A DNA stretch of 10,488 nt, from the NCBI GenBank assembly GCA_030248065.1, contig JASAMV010007041.1:1-10488 (forward strand), read 5' to 3'. The notes under the pieces were generated by a model. The model did not search any database. It was not told where the DNA came from and worked only from the letters and a program-made list of their open reading frames with translations. Numbering within the stretch: the stretch's first letter is position 1; each line of letters starts with the position of its first letter. Below, piece by piece: positions 1-6,111 of this stretch. The stretch is from Rhynchonema sp. JSB1_4 (taxonomy: Eukaryota; Nematoda; Chromadorea; Monhysterida; Xyalidae). The position numbers were made by a program, and so were the translations under genes.

Positions 1-96
1 AGCTCGCTCGGGCCGTGCCGGAGATTTGGGGGCTCGGGCCGGGCCGGGCCGGGCCGGGCCGGGTCGGCTAAACCCGGCCCAATTCCGACCTCTACA
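1..96 (+). repeat. GGGCC-rich hAT-like element, right-hand end (partial)
   Basis: The stretch begins at the window edge with a GGAGATTTGGGGGCTCGGGCC block, runs through about five tandem GGGCC pentamers, and ends in CGGCCCAATTCCGACCTCTA. The same order (GGAGATTTGGGGG, GGGCCGGGCC, GGGTCGGC-AAACCCGGCCC, then a T-G/C-CGACCTCT end) recurs at 2150-2218, so this is the right-hand end of a dispersed element. The reverse complement of the end reads like CAGAGGTC, the form of hAT termini, except that its first base is T here. The left part lies outside the window. The pentamer run may form G-quadruplexes. Family assignment is inference. Confidence 0.55.
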
Positions 97-126
97 CTAA
101 TGTATGGGCCGAGCCAGTATTGGAGG

Positions 127-228
127 TACCGTAAAAACCTAAATAGAAGGGGGGCCTCTATTAAATCACTGGCCCCATTTTTGGAGGGGGCGCTATAACG
201 GGGTGGATGTCTCTAGGTTTTTACGGTA
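127..228. mobile_element. Short TA-flanked MITE, related to the element at 1143-1635
   Basis: A perfect 14-bp terminal inverted repeat, TACCGTAAAAACCT at 127-140 and its reverse complement at 215-228, encloses a G-rich interior. Both ends carry TA, as expected for the TA target duplication of Tc1/mariner-type elements. The interior lines up with the first 70 bases of the element at 1143-1635 (AAATAGAA, a G run, CTATT, TCACTGG, CCATTT-type blocks in the same order), so the two belong to one family. There is no coding capacity and any movement would need a transposase supplied elsewhere. The superfamily call rests only on the TA ends. Confidence 0.65.
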
Positions 229-236
229 ATCTATAA

Positions 237-315
237 GGGGGTTACCTACTGTACCGCGCTCGGAGAAGGGGGATACCTACTGCACCAGAGCCGATGGCCT
301 GGGGGGATTATGTAC
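237..315 (+). repeat. Degenerate GGGGGATACCTACTGTACC repeats, left group
   Basis: Two clear copies of the motif lie at 237-255 (GGGGGTTACCTACTGTACC) and 268-285 (GGGGGATACCTACTGCAC). A worn third copy runs from 301 (GGGGGGATTATGTAC) to the hAT insertion and seems to continue at 744 with CTAGGGGGG. They match the better preserved group at 932-1042. Spacing is about 31-33 bases. No function can be read from the sequence. Confidence 0.6.
308..315. repeat. Target-site duplication of hAT MITE, left copy
   Basis: TTATGTAC directly abuts the CAGAGG terminus and is repeated exactly at 736-743 on the other side of the element. Confidence 0.9.
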
Positions 316-735
316 CAGAGGTGGGAATCGGGCCGGTGCGGCCGGGCCGAGGTTTCCCGGCCCGAACGGTCGGGCTGGGCCGACTTTTCGGAATGTCGGG
401 CCGGGCCGGGCCGGGGTGGCCGGCCCGAAAAGGCCCGACATCATCGAATTTCAATAAAAATCGTGATTTTTTAGGCTAAATTTGCCAAAATTTCTCGCGA
501 TTCTGCAAATTAGTACCGACTTCCATGATTATCAGGTATTTTTAAACCAAAAAACAGTAATTTTTGCACCAAAAAATTGCTTCAAAATATCATGAGAAAA
601 AGTCGGGCCGAAAAAATCGGGCCGGGCCGACTTTTTTCCAAGTCGGGCCGGGCCGGGAACTGTCGGGCCGGGCCGACCCCCGCACCTCGTCGGGCCGGGG
701 CGGGCCGAGGTAACCGGGCCCGATTCCCACCTCTG
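316..735. mobile_element. Complete hAT-type MITE, 420 bp, GGGCC-rich
   Basis: The element starts CAGAGGTGGGAATCGGGCC at 316 and ends with the reverse complement, GGGCCCGATTCCCACCTCTG, at 735. It is flanked by a perfect 8-bp direct repeat TTATGTAC (308-315 and 736-743). CAG-starting termini with an 8-bp duplication are the hallmark of the hAT superfamily. The subterminal regions are built from GTCGGGCCGGGCC-like repeats, while the middle (about 440-600) is AT-rich. There is no transposase frame, so it is non-autonomous. The intact duplication suggests a fairly recent insertion. A truncated relative lies at 4286-4401. Confidence 0.9.
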
Positions 736-743
736 TTATGTAC
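736..743. repeat. Target-site duplication of hAT MITE, right copy
   Basis: TTATGTAC follows the CCTCTG terminus and matches 308-315 exactly. Confidence 0.9.
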
Positions 744-931
744 CTAGGGGGGTTTGGGGGGTTAGATTTTGGGGTGAAAATTTTTAATGTGTTTATTATG
801 TGTGGAATCGTGTGAAAACGTAGTATTTGCGCGCGTAGCGCGCGAATTTTGGGTAATTTGAGGTAGAAACCACTGATTTTACACTAATTTTGGCCATTTT
901 AGTCAAAAATTGGCACTTTTGGGGCAAAATC
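744..931. other. Unassigned spacer with a small GCGCGC palindrome
   Basis: This stretch joins the two groups of the GGGGGATACC repeat. It has G-run remnants at the left and an alternating GC palindrome at 829-843 (GCGCGC, GTA, GCGCGC). It has no reading frame of note and no recognised element. Confidence 0.4.
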
Positions 932-1042
932 GGGGGATACTACCTACTGTACCAGGGTGAAAATCGGGGGGATACCTACTGTACCATGCCAAACATCGGG
1001 GGGATACCTACTGTACCAGGCGAGGGGGATACCTACTGTACC
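932..1042 (+). repeat. GGGGGATACCTACTGTACC tandem repeats, right group
   Basis: Four copies start at 932 (with a TAC duplication inside), 966, 998 and 1024. They share GGGGGATACCTACTGTACC and are separated by short variable spacers, giving a period of 26-34 bases. With the copies at 237-315 this makes about seven. The conserved core with variable spacers is unlike a simple slippage microsatellite. Confidence 0.75.
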
Positions 1043-1044
1043 TA

Positions 1045-1112
1045 CCAGATTTGGGGGTTCGGGTCGGGCCGTGCCGGGCCGGAGATTTGGGGGCTCGGGC
1101 CGGACTTTACGC
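1045..1112 (+). repeat. Dispersed AGATTTGGGGG / TCGGGCC repeat
   Basis: Two head-to-tail copies of AGATTTGGGGG followed by TCGGGCCG-type sequence occur here. The same module is present at 1-60, 2001-2030 and 2158-2190, where it forms the subterminal part of GGGCC-rich hAT-like elements. This is therefore probably a fragment of such an element rather than an independent repeat. Confidence 0.55.
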
Positions 1113-1142
1113 TCCCAGCTTCCTCTAATTAAAACAAGCCAA

Positions 1143-1635
1143 TACCGTATTGTCGGAAATAGAACCCGGGGGGTCTATTTTTTCACTGGGGTCATTTATG
1201 GGGGGAGGGAAGTCAATTATTTTGGGGAGGGGTATATTTTTCATTTGCCCCCCCCCGACAAAGAACCATTGTTAATAATGCCCATAAAAATGGCTTGTTT
1301 TCGGTATTTTCTAACGTCAACAACGGCAATTATGCTTAAAAAGCTTGGTCTGTTGTGTGCACAAGCTTAAACAAGGTTTGACACAACAACACAGCCCTAC
1401 CATACCACTAATCTGTGGTACGGTGAAGGTTGGGGGTGGGGTTCTATTAATGGGTGGGGGTCAATTAATGGGGGGTTCTATTTTTGATTTCGAGCCATTT
1501 TTAGGGGGGTTCAATTAATAGGGGGGTTCTATTTTTGATTTCGAGCCATTTAGGGGGGTTCAATTAATGGGGGGAGGGGGCGTCAATTAATGGGGGGGTC
1601 AATTAATGGGGGGTTCTATTTCCGACAATACGGTA
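1143..1635. mobile_element. TA-flanked MITE, 493 bp, with 25-bp perfect terminal repeats
   Basis: Positions 1143-1167 (TACCGTATTGTCGGAAATAG followed by AACCC) are the exact reverse complement of 1611-1635. TA sits at both ends, consistent with a TA duplication. The right half is full of short G-run plus TCAATTAATGGGGG units and includes a direct repeat of about 50 bp (1470-1519 and 1521-1568). The middle (1250-1440) is ordinary unique-looking sequence with a small AAGCTTG/CAAGCTT inverted repeat near 1341. There is no transposase. TACCGTATT-type ends are known from Tc1/mariner-like MITEs in invertebrates, which is family knowledge; membership here is inferred. Confidence 0.8.
1470..1568 (+). 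repeat. Direct repeat of about 50 bp inside the MITE
   Basis: The unit GGGGGGTTCTATTTTTGATT, then TCGAGCCATTT, AGGGGGG and TTCAATTAAT, occurs at 1470-1519 and again at 1521-1568. The copies differ mainly by two T bases after CCATTT. Shorter pieces (GTCAATTAATGGGGG) continue on both sides. Confidence 0.8.
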
Positions 1636-1923
1636 ATATTGCTAAACCAACCGTCTCAGCCACGCCAACCGAGTCTGCCGCACTGTCGTCTCTCGTATGT
1701 TTGTTCGCCTTTATTTTTCCTCCAATTGCCCTGTCTGTGCCCCGGTTTTTATCGCGACGCTTCGCACCGGATGTCGCCAAACCGCTTCCTCTCTTCTTCT
1801 TAGGCATCGCCGTGATTAGATTTGGATGTTGGAATTGGCTTTTTCACGTCCTTTTGGATGTTGGATTTGGCTTTTTTTGGAAATTTTCACGTCTAGATCG
1901 CGATCTGAGAATACAATCTGAAA
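1636..1923 (-). other. Possible basic N-terminal reading frame, unsupported as a gene
   Basis: On the minus strand a frame starts at 1807 with MPKKKRGSGLATSGAKRRDK and stays open to 1616, where it runs into the terminal repeat of the MITE. The peptide is basic and not low-complexity, so it could be the first coding exon of a gene broken or ended by the MITE. No splice donor stands out (a weak ACG|GTTGGT lies near 1650) and no family is recognised. The right part (1825-1923) has two TTGGATGTTGGA-TTGGCTTTTT repeats. Chance is an acceptable explanation at this length. Confidence 0.2.
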
Positions 1924-2218
1924 AATAGGTCGCAATCGGGCCGGCCTGAGCTTGGGCCGGGCAGCGCCGAGTCGCTATTTTGAGCTTGCTCGGGCCGTGC
2001 CGGAGATTTGGGGACTCGGGCCGGGCCGCCCCAATTGCGACCTGAAAGCAATGATTTTTCTACCAAAAAATAGGTTCAGAAAAATCTCAAAAATTATGAC
2101 AAGAATCGGGTAAAAATCTGACCTAAAAAAATTCGGGCCGTGCCGAGCTTTGGCCACCGGAGATTTGGGGGCCGGGGCCGGGCCGGGTCGGCCAAACCCG
2201 GCCCGATTGCGACCTCTG
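1924..2218. mobile_element. GGGCC-rich hAT-like element, worn, possibly composite
   Basis: AGGTCGCAATCGGGCC at 1927-1942 is the exact reverse complement of 2200-2215, and the right terminus ends CGACCTCTG at 2218, matching the CAGAGGT form of the element at 316-735. The left terminus has lost CAG (AATAGGT instead) and no 8-bp duplication is visible. An extra end-like sequence, CCCCAATTGCGACCT at 2029-2043, lies inside, suggesting two fused or nested copies. The AGATTTGGGG module appears twice. No coding capacity. Confidence 0.6.
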
Positions 2219-2315
2219 GTAGTTGTCTGTCTGACAACTTTTTCATTGAAAGCTATGATGTTTCGTTTTTCGGCCCTTGAAAATTGACTGACCGGGCCGG
2301 GCCGGGATCTCAGTC

Positions 2316-2377
2316 TTAGGCTTCGTTTAGGCTTTTAGCGTAGGCTTTTAAGAGCTTCGTAGGCTTCAACGAGGCTT
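2316..2377 (+). repeat. Short degenerate AGGCTT array
   Basis: Five AGGCTT motifs (TTAGGCTTC, TTAGGCTTTT, GTAGGCTTTT, GTAGGCTTC, GAGGCTT) follow one another with irregular spacing. They resemble TTAGGC-type telomere repeats only superficially, because the spacing is not hexameric. Confidence 0.45.
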
Positions 2378-2440
2378 AAACTTACAATCAACTCGCTGCT
2401 GTTTCTCCCAAAAAACAAGGCCAACAAAAGAAAAAGAAAA

Positions 2441-2531
2441 CACGTGTAAAGAAACGCACACGCGCGCGCGCCAACAACAGCCAATCAGCAGCCGACTCCG
2501 CCCCCTTTGCGCGGGAAACGTCGGCCATTTT
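2441..2531. promoter_or_regulatory. Promoter-like cluster: E-box, CCAAT, GC box, E2F, YY1-type motifs
   Basis: Within 91 bases lie CACGTG (2441-2446), an alternating GC run (2461-2471), a CCAAT box in AGCCAATCAG (2481-2485), a GC box CCGCCCCC (2498-2505), an E2F-like TTTGCGCGGGAAA (2506-2518) and a YY1-like GGCCATTTT (2523-2531). Locally the DNA is GC- and CpG-rich in AT-leaning surroundings. Such combinations mark CpG-rich animal promoters. On the minus strand the YY1-like motif overlaps AAAATGGCC at 2526-2531, a good start-codon context, opening a 46-codon frame that begins MADVSRAKGAESAADW. I cannot confirm a transcript or its direction. Confidence 0.35.
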
Positions 2532-2659
2532 CTCACGCAACTTTGTGGCCGGTTTTCTCGCGATAGAAGTGATGTTTCAAAAATCGGGCTCTGTCTAGGA
2601 CACCTCCACATCCAGACGAGTCGATTGATATGTAACTTAGCCGACTTCATTCAGTTTCC

Positions 2660-3154
2660 TAGGAGGAGTTAACTTAAAACTAAAATGACCAGAAATTTGG
2701 ATACGCGGACATCACGATTTCTCGGGTGTCTGGAAAACCACTTTCTACTGCACGGATCGGGCTGATTTTTTCAGCGTTTTGTGCCGGCTGGTATACGACA
2801 TTATCGCAATAATAAAATTAGCGAAAGCCCAACACACGCGCTCACGCCAGCACCCCCGATTTTAACACTACAGGTATAGCAAAATTTCCGATAACCTGAC
2901 CTGCTGATGTTTCATTCCGCGTTGCGAATTTTTTTTCCCCACACAAACACTATTGAATACGTAAGCTATCTTGTGAATATGTCGCCAATAAGCTAATGCC
3001 ACGATGTCTTCTTTGTTTTGCTGTTGCCTAATTCCGGTGCTATACTCACGTATAGACCCTGATTTAGCACACCCTGTAATCAAAGAAAATGTTGCATGTA
3101 CGCACACCACGTTTTTTCTTGAATAACTTGTTCACATAAATGTTACGAACTGCT
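2660..3154. other. Stretch with no supportable feature
   Basis: No reading frame, transposon terminus or repeat is convincing here. Minus-strand frames of 76-80 codons in this stretch have the length expected by chance and no recognisable motif. Confidence 0.4.
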
Positions 3155-3204
3155 CCAGAAATATTTCCAGTTTTGCGTATAGATTGAGCTGGAAATATTT
3201 CTGG
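3155..3204. other. Stem-loop, copy 1
   Basis: Sixteen perfectly paired bases (CCAGAAATATTTCCAG against CTGGAAATATTTCTGG) surround an 18-base loop. The arm is itself nearly self-complementary around GAAATATTTC, so it could also form a cruciform or be bound as a dimer site. Confidence 0.8.
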
Positions 3205-3233
3205 ACCTGTGACATAGAATAAACAACATGGCT

Positions 3234-3283
3234 CCAGAAATATCTCCAGTTTTGCGTATAGATTGAGCTGGAGATATTTCTGG
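3234..3283. other. Stem-loop, copy 2, with compensated base pair
   Basis: The loop is identical to copy 1. One stem base is T in copy 1 and C in copy 2; the facing base has changed from A to G, so full pairing is kept. Confidence 0.8.
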
Positions 3284-3350
3284 CTTTCGGACATAGAATA
3301 AAAAATTGTTGCTCAGAAATATTTCCAGTTCAATCTATACGCGCCCTTAC

Positions 3351-3674
3351 ATGGGTGTGATTGATGAAATAAACGTTTCCCAAACACCTTCTGGTTCAGC
3401 CTGCCTTGAAAGTCACGGTTTATTACGGAGTGCGCGTGCTAAGCACCTTTGATCACACTTTATAATTACCTTTACTGAGCAGCCATATTGTGTGCGAGCA
3501 ATTTGCTTTGTAATGAAAAATCAAAGACTGGCCCTCACAAACAAGAAACTTGCGTCACGAGTGAAAGAAACCTCAGCTGATTCAGGTGTAAATTATGACT
3601 TTCACTTTAGCGCACAGTTGCCAAGTAGTTTTGCACGAGTGTAACAAGTATAATTAATCACGCGAGCACTGAAA
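3351..3674. other. Probable 3' flank/UTR of the minus-strand exon, otherwise nothing seen
   Basis: The only feature I can point to is AATAAA on the minus strand (TTTATT at 3419-3424), about 250 bases downstream of the stop codon of the exon at 3675-3854. It is a plausible polyadenylation signal. No repeats or other frames stand out. Confidence 0.3.
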
Positions 3675-3854
3675 TTAAGCATTCACGTTCTTGACAATTT
3701 CAACAAACTTCGGTATCAGCTCTTGGCCAATATTTTCCATCTGCTTGATGCTTTCTATCGAATTGCGGATCCCATAAAAGCACAAACAATACGTCAGCCA
3801 TTCGTTGCACAGACTGGCACAGGTCGGGGAAGTGGGCTCGGATTTGGATAGAAT
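3675..3854 (-). CDS. Terminal coding exon of an unrecognised protein (3' partial gene)
   Basis: Read on the minus strand, a pyrimidine-rich tract (about 3856-3895, TTTCTTTTTCTTTGCCTGTTC-like) leads to CTACTGCAG, a textbook 3' splice site ending at 3855. The exon then runs 60 codons in phase 0, starting ILSKSEPTSPTCASLCNEWL and ending in FVEIVKNVNA with a TAA stop at 3675-3677. The peptide has the composition of a real folded protein: four Cys, a hydrophobic first half, and an amphipathic helix-like end (IESIKQMENIGQELIPKF). An AATAAA signal follows at 3419-3424. Earlier exons would lie at higher coordinates; I could not place one with confidence in 3890-4290. I do not recognise the family. 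The splice site and composition are seen; that it is expressed is inference. Confidence 0.45.
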   Translation of the reverse strand: MLSKSEPTSPTCASLCNEWLTYCLCFYGIRNSIESIKQMENIGQELIPKFVEIVKNVNA

Positions 3855-3897
3855 CTGCAGTAGAACAGGCAAAGAAAAAGAAAGATTGGAACTAAAT

Positions 3898-3935
3898 CGT
3901 CGGTATCAGTAAAAATAAAACCAACCCCCAAAACC
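3898..3935 (-). repeat. Dispersed GGGGTTGGT...ACTGATACCGACGA repeat, copy A
   Basis: On the minus strand GGGGGTTGGTTTTATTTTTA followed by CTGATACCGACGA closely matches plus-strand 4944-4993, so the two copies lie in opposite orientation about 1 kb apart. It sits just upstream of the splice acceptor of the exon at 3675-3854, meaning a repeat lies within the presumed intron. Confidence 0.6.
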
Positions 3936-4134
3936 ACTTTTTTCGAGAAAAAAGCGTTTGAAGTTGGCCTGACCGCATTTCCAACTCGGTTTGGTTCGGT
4001 AGGCTGATGTTTGGCATGGCTACGTAAGGGAGCTTGCTGATCATCATAGAAACAAAAGTAGACTTTGAAACATCATATCCAAGCAAAAACAAAGCTATTT
4101 GTCGGTTGGTTTTAGTTCACAAAAAAATAAATAT

Positions 4135-4186
4135 AGACCAAGCCCCTTGGCGGAGCAGTTGAAAACCGAAAAATAGTCCAACCCCC
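4135..4186 (-). repeat. Dispersed CTCCGCCAA-CTTGGTCT repeat, copy B
   Basis: The reverse complement carries GGGGGTTGGACTATTTTTCG, then GCTCCGCCAAGGGGCTTGGT. The block CTCCGCCAA, four bases, CTTGGTCT recurs on the plus strand at 4774-4794. The outer edges are AGACCAAGCCCC and AGTCCAACCCCC, the same edge motifs seen at 4743-4828 and 4944-4974. Confidence 0.55.
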
Positions 4187-4285
4187 ATTTTCTCTGCCAT
4201 TTATTTTTCGCCTGCTTGAAAATGATTCAATACGGGGTTCATGAAAACGTCTTAAATGCAGCATTATCATTCAAAATGCTTGTTA

Positions 4286-4401
4286 CAGAGGTGGGAATCG
4301 GGTTACCTCGGTCCGGCATGGCCGGATTCAGAAAAAGTCAGCCCGGTCCTATCCGGCCCGATTTTTTGGGCCGGGTTTTTCTGATTGTATTTTGAAGCAA
4401 A
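4286..4401 (-). mobile_element. Truncated copy of the hAT MITE at 316-735
   Basis: It starts CAGAGGTGGGAATCGGGTTA at 4286. It then matches, in order, the reverse complement of the right end of the complete element: TTACCTCGG, AAAAAGTC-GCCCGG, GGCCCGATTTTTT, TTTTTCTGA-TGTATTTTGAAGCAA. It is shortened internally and stops at about 4401, with no second terminus or 8-bp duplication, so it is a dead fragment. Its divergence from the copy at 316-735 shows the family is old even though that copy has an intact duplication. Confidence 0.75.
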
Positions 4402-4487
4402 CGTCGGGTGTGAAGCGATTGGTTTCTGTTTGTTGAAATCATTGATATTTACACATTGAAAACATAAAGAAAAACATCAAAAAAACT

Positions 4488-4559
4488 TGTCTGTGAGAAG
4501 CTTCGAACTCGTGGCTCTCACAACCACAGTCAGATATGCTTGCCACTGTGCTAAAGACG
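4488..4559 (-). tRNA. tRNA-derived sequence (degenerate tRNA or SINE head)
   Basis: On the minus strand TAGCACAGTGG (4543-4553) fits the pol III A box, and GAGTTCGAAGC (4501-4511 region) fits the B box at the usual spacing. Between them ATCTGACTGTGGTTGTGAGA resembles an anticodon arm with loop CTGTGGT, giving anticodon GTG (His) if aligned normally. However, the D stem, T stem and acceptor stem do not pair properly, so it is not a working tRNA. A tRNA-derived SINE head or a decayed tRNA copy is the best reading. No SINE tail could be delimited. Confidence 0.5.
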
Positions 4560-4701
4560 CCGGCAGCCAAGCCGCCTTACGATACATTATAAACGTAATG
4601 ATCGGGCCAGCAGCGACGCACTCACCGAGAGAGAGTAAAGTCCCTAATACAACACACACACAGCTGGGGTATTATGCAACAATCATGTGCTGAAGCAATC
4701 T

Positions 4702-4726
4702 TGTGTGTGTGTGTGTGTGTGTGTGT
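4702..4726 (+). repeat. (TG)n microsatellite
   Basis: About twelve TG dinucleotides in an uninterrupted run. A shorter (AC)n run at 4652-4661 lies 40 bases upstream on the same strand. Confidence 0.95.
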
Positions 4727-4742
4727 TGGGGTCGCGTGCTTT

Positions 4743-4828
4743 GGGGCTTGGTCTTTTTTGTCCGCGAAAATTCCTCCGCCAACCAACTTGGTCTTCTTTT
4801 TCAAAAATAAGAAACTAGACCAACCCCC
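4743..4828 (+). repeat. Dispersed GGGGCTTGGTCT repeat, copy C
   Basis: Bounded by GGGGCTTGGTCTTTTTT at the left and AGACCAACCCCC at the right, which are near-inverted edges. Inside is CTCCGCCAACCAACTTGGTC, shared with copy B in opposite orientation, and a TTGGTCT...AGACCAA hairpin (4788-4822). This looks like a small palindromic element, but no target duplication is evident. Confidence 0.55.
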
Positions 4829-4943
4829 AACGGGGACTAGCAGGTGTTTTCAACATGCTGTAACTCAATGTACATAGCGTTTTGAGACAAAATTTTTGGT
4901 GAATGTTTAGAATAGTTTGCCAGCTACACGCTGCACACAAAAA

Positions 4944-4993
4944 GGGGGTTGGTCTTTTGTTGGGGCTTGGTCTTAATTTTACTGATACCGACG
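4944..4993 (+). repeat. Dispersed GGGGTTGGTCT repeat, copy D
   Basis: GGGGGTTGGTCTTTTGTTGG then GGCTTGGTCTTAATTTTACT and GATACCGACGA contains two successive edge motifs and ends in the same ACTGATACCGACGA as copy A at 3898-3935. Confidence 0.6.
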
Positions 4994-5050
4994 AAATGAT
5001 GCACTTGGCTGCTCACAAGCACTACGCTAAACCTCTATACCCACTGGGGG

Positions 5051-5932
5051 CTTTCCCACCCTGCAACGCTGTTTGCACATCCCTGAGCGTTACCCTGATC
5101 GACTCTTTCACACTATCGGGTGTGTATGGTCGCCGTGACATTTCAGGCATGTGACCTTGCCAGTTGCCTGATTCAGCAGGGCGTTCTGGTCTTTGTACTC
5201 AAGTGACCAACCGATCTTGTCGCTTGCGCGCTAGGGCCTGATAAAGGAATAGAACATGCGATATCAATATTCATAAAACAAACATTCTGGGCCACATCCT
5301 TATGTACCTACTGGAACCATATTACACTTATTAGCCCTTCACACCAATAAACGTAATACACAACGAACTTCGCGGATACCTTCGAGTTACGGAGCGCTCT
5401 AGCTATGGGTCATTCTTATAGTAACTAACAACGTATAAAATACCTCCGTAACATAAATATTCACAAAAAAACTGCATAAAATTTACAAGCAAGAATAAAC
5501 AGTTTTCGTAGACAAACGGTGGAACATTGGTTAATATCGGATATAAAACAACATACAAGCATTCAAAGCATTAAAATAAGAAATAGAACTTGTTTACGCT
5601 GACGCTGAGCTTTTTTGATTCTATAAATTGCCATCATCACCAAACTGACCCGGGTTAAATTATTAACAATTACAAGTTACAAGCCACAAGGGATAAATAG
5701 TAATATCGTAACACGGGATAAATCGTAATACCGTAAGTCGGCCGGCTTTGTCTCGACGTTGGTTCCCTCTTCCGTGGTTTCTTCCTTCGTTGTTTGTCCG
5801 CCTTCATTGATCGCCCTCTCTACTTTAATTTTGCTTTCGTACTCTTCAGCTTGTTTCTTCGTTTTCTTTCGCTTCACCTTCTTTTCTCTCTTCAACACGT
5901 CACGACATCATTGCATTATCTCTTATTCTTTA
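5051..5932 (+). repeat. Left inverted arm of the foldback element
   Basis: Reverse complement of 7216-8115. The tip contains an imperfect stem, AACGCT at 5064-5069 facing AGCGTT at 5086-5091. The inner 200 bases are pyrimidine-rich (purine-rich on the other strand). The minus strand carries the same peptide frames as the right arm (see 5108-5230). Confidence 0.85.
5108..5230 (-). CDS. Candidate exon with CxxCH motif, left-arm copy
   Basis: This is the mirror copy of 7936-8058. Read on the minus strand, a splice-acceptor-like CTTTATCAGGCCCTAG ends at 5231 and is followed by 41 codons to TGA. Relative to the right arm I see two changes, both altering the protein (Gln to His and Thr to Ile near the end). 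Two changes are too few to say whether the frame is under selection. Function unknown. Confidence 0.25.
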   Translation of the reverse strand, partial: RASDKIGWSLEYKDQNALLNQATGKVTCLKCHGDHTHPIV

Positions 5933-6111
5933 TTCTCTTCTTCGTCCCTCTGCTTTCTCTTCTGTTTTACCTATTTCTTCGTCCCCTTTCTTTGTCCTCA
6001 TCTTTATCTTCCACCACCATTGTTGCAACTTCAATCACTAGTTAAGGGTCCCGACTTTTGACAATGTTCTACACAAACGTCAAAAAATCTTCTTTCTTTT
6101 TCTTCGCTTCG
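5933..6111 (+). other. Pyrimidine-rich spacer between left arm and tandem array
   Basis: The sequence is dominated by TTCTTC/CTTT/TCC runs, continuing the pyrimidine-rich inner end of the left arm, with a short mixed interval at 6017-6085. It has no counterpart on the right side. Frames of 80-100 codons here consist almost entirely of Phe, Leu and Ser and reflect composition. Confidence 0.5.

Larger units (their letters stand above)
3155..3350. repeat. 79-bp hairpin repeats, two direct copies plus an inverted partial
   Basis: The period is 79 bases (3155, 3234, 3313). Each of the first two units is a stem-loop with 16-bp perfect arms: 3155-3170 pairs with 3189-3204, and 3234-3249 pairs with 3268-3283. 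Both have an 18-base loop containing GCGTATAGATTGAG. The stem reads CCAGAAATATTTCCAG in copy 1 and CCAGAAATATCTCCAG in copy 2, with the matching change in the opposite arm. The third copy (3314-3343) has the arm followed by TTCAATCTATACGC, the reverse complement of the loop, so it is an inverted, truncated copy. ACATAGAATAAA lies between units. Confidence 0.85.

Noticed and set aside
294..479. 61-codon Gly/Arg/Pro-rich frame
   Set aside because: It lies largely inside the GGGCC-rich end of the hAT MITE and starts in the flanking repeat; it is compositional.
2316..2377. TTAGGC-like motifs as an internal telomere tract
   Set aside because: Spacing is irregular, only two copies contain TTAGGC, and the shared motif is AGGCTT instead.
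2366..2650. 94-codon minus-strand frame as a gene
   Set aside because: It runs in a different frame through the GC-rich promoter-like block and has an unconvincing Arg/Cys/Trp-rich composition with a poly-Phe/Ser region.
5759..6061. Frames of 83-100 codons rich in Phe, Leu and Ser as membrane proteins
   Set aside because: They are the direct product of a pyrimidine-rich tract (TTC, CTT, TCC); the same tract gives similar peptides in neighbouring frames and in the other arm.
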